DNA from: an uncultured Prevotella sp.
Lineage (GTDB): Bacteria; Bacteroidota; Bacteroidia; Bacteroidales; Bacteroidaceae
Assembly (NCBI GenBank): GCA_900540375.1
Contig: UQFS01000006.1
Location: forward strand, 53,358-117,357
Direction: 5' to 3'
Length of the DNA stretch: 64,000 bases
The translations under genes and the position numbers were made by a program. Positions 62,949-64,000 of this stretch are shown piece after piece (position 1 is the first letter of the stretch; the number at the start of each line of letters is the position of its first letter). A model generated the notes under the pieces. The model saw only the letters and a program-made list of their open reading frames with translations. It searched no databases and had not been told where the DNA came from.

Positions 62949-63080
62949 TCATAAACTACTCCCTTTACCGTCATTGATGGCCTTGCGCAAAATGTTAGTC
63001 ATTGTGATGAAATCATCGTTCCAGAAGATCACCGCCCAACGATGAGGCTCCCGGAGACTGCCCCGTGCGCGGAGAGCAGT
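62949..63080 (-). pseudogene. Possible ClpS-like gene remnant
   Basis: A 44-codon open stretch with no start at the usual place encodes HRWAVIFWNDDFITMTNIL near its C-terminal half. The NDDF-x-TM core resembles the N-end-rule adaptor ClpS, which normally continues for about 60 more residues; here a stop follows soon. It could be a decayed fragment or chance. Confidence 0.25.
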
Positions 63081-63290
63081 CTACAATTCATGATTTTCCG
63101 TGCTACAAAGATGCTACTTTTCCAGTGATTGCGGAAGGAAAGCAAGAGGGAATCAACACTCATACCAACAATTTCAGAATATTCAAACCAAGGGGAGGGC
63201 ATATGCAGCACAGTGGCGGCTATTCACGGCTGCCCGTTGCCCCGCATATCAAGCCAGAACTATCCGTTGCCATGATTTTGTATGATTAAC

Positions 63291-63646
63291 TGACAATTTT
63301 CGGCCTCTGAGAATCGATTTTCTGCGAGCAAGTGCCTACTCGCCGCAATTTCGCCCCAAAATGAGAGATATTTGTAAGTAACTAATAATCAGATATTTAA
63401 TCTGTATATGAAAATTTGGGTAAGACAGAAAAGGCCGTTTTACTCCAAATTCTTTAGAAAATTCCTCGTCAAAGTGCCTTTCTGATACTAAGAAAACGCC
63501 CTTCTGATGTGGTCAGAAAGGCGAGATGACTGCGTGAAAATGGCTTTCTGATAGGGTCAGAAAGCCATTTTGAGGAGAAGGGCATTGTTTTAGCTCGAAA
63601 TCATCGCTCTAGATTGAAAGTTCACGCGAACATGCTTTTGTAAAAA
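63291..63646 (+). repeat. Dispersed intergenic element, copy C (contains 22-bp-phased palindromic array)
   Basis: Copy C in the 1185-bp gene-poor end of the window (62816-64000). The head TGACAATTTTC then GCCTCTGAGAATCGATT is nearly identical to copy B. The array begins 177 bp later at 63468, with units at 63490, 63512, 63534 and 63556. Units 4 and 5 form a perfect 15-bp stem (63537-63551 with 63557-63571, 5-nt loop); units 2 and 3 form an 11-bp stem with one mismatch. Shared AAAAGGCC, GAAAGTT and TTTTGTAAA blocks flank it. From 63647 to the edge I see only AT-rich DNA and no supported gene. Confidence 0.85.
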
Positions 63647-64000
63647 AACATCAGCTTTTGTATCCGATATGGTCCCTTTACGATAGATAGAAAAACTGGC
63701 AGAAGTGCTGATGCAAGATCTTAGAGGTGCAGTCATAGACGCTTTTCACCTATTGCCGGCTTGAACATGAGTGGATAGGTATGTATGTCACGGGAGAAAA
63801 GTTCCATTCTGTAGAACATTTCTACAACCAAAGTTTTCTATGTCGTAAATTCATGATTATCCGATACAAAAGTCAAATTGAATTACGAACGAAACTTCGA
63901 AACTTTCGTATCGAAATATTTGGAGGATATTGTTATTTTCCTTATCTTTCCTCTATAAAACCGAATAGATTTCCGTGCAGGAGTAACTAAAAACAAGGTT

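Noticed and set aside
62641..64000. Integrative element anchored at tRNA-Lys
   Set aside because: No integrase, no duplicated tRNA 3' end and no mobile genes are visible before the window edge; only repeat copy C and noncoding DNA.

Overview
The window is a piece of a Bacteroidota chromosome, most likely Prevotellaceae. Promoters follow the Bacteroidota pattern (a TAnnTTTG -7 box, in places with TTTG about 19-20 bp upstream). Clade markers include serine palmitoyltransferase, the type IX secretion regulators PorX and PorW, a DUF2723 membrane protein, the BF0631-type metalloproteinase lipoprotein and a BspA-like LRR protein with a C-terminal sorting-like tail. No ribosomal RNA, phage, transposase or CRISPR array was seen; two tRNAs lie at 62.7-62.8 kb.

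Layout. 0-7 kb: the end of typA, a GltD-like oxidoreductase, and a two-gene xylan-side-chain operon (GH115 then GH43). 7.2-9.75 kb: a vitamin B6 locus with a ThiD-like/AraC fusion regulator, pdxS and pdxT. 9.9-17.3 kb: an LRR surface protein with a small downstream ORF, nifJ, and an AAA ATPase. 18-28.3 kb: an ATP-grasp-like protein, a C69 peptidase, a DEAD helicase, and a lon-tgt-lptF/G run, with trmN6 divergent from lon. 28.4-31.7 kb: a lipid kinase divergent from spt, then pyrH. 31.8-35.1 kb: a packed housekeeping operon (rsmI, coiled-coil lipoprotein, tadA, yraN, birA). 35.2-40.1 kb: tdk, an AI-2E-type permease, a secreted TonB-C-like protein, a GH25 lysozyme with a histidine-rich tail, and a small MORN-like secreted protein. 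41.1-47.7 kb: the DUF2723 protein, a polysaccharide deacetylase, yaaA, a small unknown and a FucP-like sugar transporter. 48.1-50.1 kb: a LytS/LytTR two-component system whose kinase is frameshifted in an 11-base homopolymer. 50.3-62.5 kb: an HMA-like secreted protein, a pseudo-NagB/LmbE fusion beside a canonical nagB, then queG-porX-porW-orf-aroA-metalloproteinase in one tight co-directional run.

The most notable structures are: (1) three copies, at 17.5, 40.5 and 63.3 kb, of an apparently noncoding dispersed element of about 360-390 bp. Its head lies a constant 176-178 bp upstream of an array of palindromic units in strict 22-bp phase. (2) A ThiD-fold domain that has lost its ATP/phosphate machinery, fused to an AraC DNA-binding domain directly in front of pdxST, probably a B6 sensor-regulator. 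(3) The homopolymer frameshift that may switch the histidine kinase on and off. All functional assignments were made by reading motifs; no database search was run.
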